Under the pieces are notes generated by a model that was not told the DNA's origin, made no database searches, and saw only the letters and a list, made by a program, of their open reading frames with translations. DNA of 6,416 bases from Candidatus Kuenenia stuttgartensis (GTDB taxonomy: Bacteria; Planctomycetota; Planctomycetia; Isosphaerales; Isosphaeraceae), in contig CAMBZY010000194.1 of NCBI GenBank assembly GCA_945872325.1, positions 1 to 6,416 of the forward strand, given 5' to 3'. Made by a program: the position numbers and the translations under genes. Shown piece by piece: positions 6,335-6,416 of the stretch (positions within the stretch are counted from its first letter, which is position 1; each line of letters begins with the position of its first letter).

Positions 6335-6376
6335 GCCATTTCTTTTATTTGGAATACTTCTCTAGAAATGGCTTTT
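6333..6376 (+). terminator. Probable intrinsic terminator after the membrane-protein gene
   Basis: A perfect 11-base inverted repeat begins within the stop codon: AAGCCATTTCT (6333-6343) pairs with AGAAATGGCTT (6364-6374) around a 20-base loop, and the stem runs into TTTT (6373-6376). The stem is long but A+T-rich, the loop is large and the T-run short, so efficiency is uncertain. The position right behind the stop supports the call. The right arm can also pair with downstream bases (see findings). Confidence 0.6.
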
Positions 6377-6416
6377 CAAAGAAATGCCAACTGGCCGATG
6401 CGCACAGGCAGGTCAG

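Overview
The window most likely comes from a planctomycete chromosome. The main clue is a Tat-exported DUF1501 protein, a family strongly expanded in Planctomycetes. Two supporting clues are an esterase whose N-terminus resembles the planctomycete 'LEPR-XLL/LEDRR-LLA' extracellular-protein motif, and an intergenic palindromic element of a type I recall from that phylum. This assignment rests on family knowledge and has not been searched.

Layout from left to right. (1) Bases 1-554, minus strand: most of a YebC/TACO1-family gene that runs off the left edge. (2) Bases 555-901: no credible gene, but a well-formed 63-base imperfect palindrome at 792-854. (3) Bases 902-1444, minus: a small cytosolic-looking protein with a C-terminal J-domain carrying the HPD motif. 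(4) Bases 1445-1657: a divergent intergenic region with promoter-like elements in both directions, a perfect TTGACA facing the J-domain gene, and a short palindrome. (5) Bases 1658-2557, plus: an alpha/beta hydrolase (esterase/lipase type) with a complete catalytic triad. (6) Bases 2647-3978, minus: the DUF1501 protein, convergent with the hydrolase and without the DUF1549/DUF1553 cytochrome partner that often accompanies it. (7) Bases 3979-4351: a divergent intergenic region with promoter candidates only. (8) Bases 4352-6334, plus: a large polytopic membrane protein with a GT-C-like pattern and a soluble C-terminal region, followed directly by a probable intrinsic terminator.

The genes do not form an operon. 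Each appears to be its own transcription unit, and orientations alternate (-,-,+,-,+). The segment from about 600 to 2560 (repeat, J-domain gene, hydrolase) looks lower in G+C than yebC and the DUF1501 gene, so it may be an accessory insertion. I see no CRISPR array, tRNA, rRNA, transposase or defence cassette. The most interesting items are the J-domain protein, the palindromic element beside it, the LEPR-like motif on a small enzyme, and the uncharacterised membrane protein.
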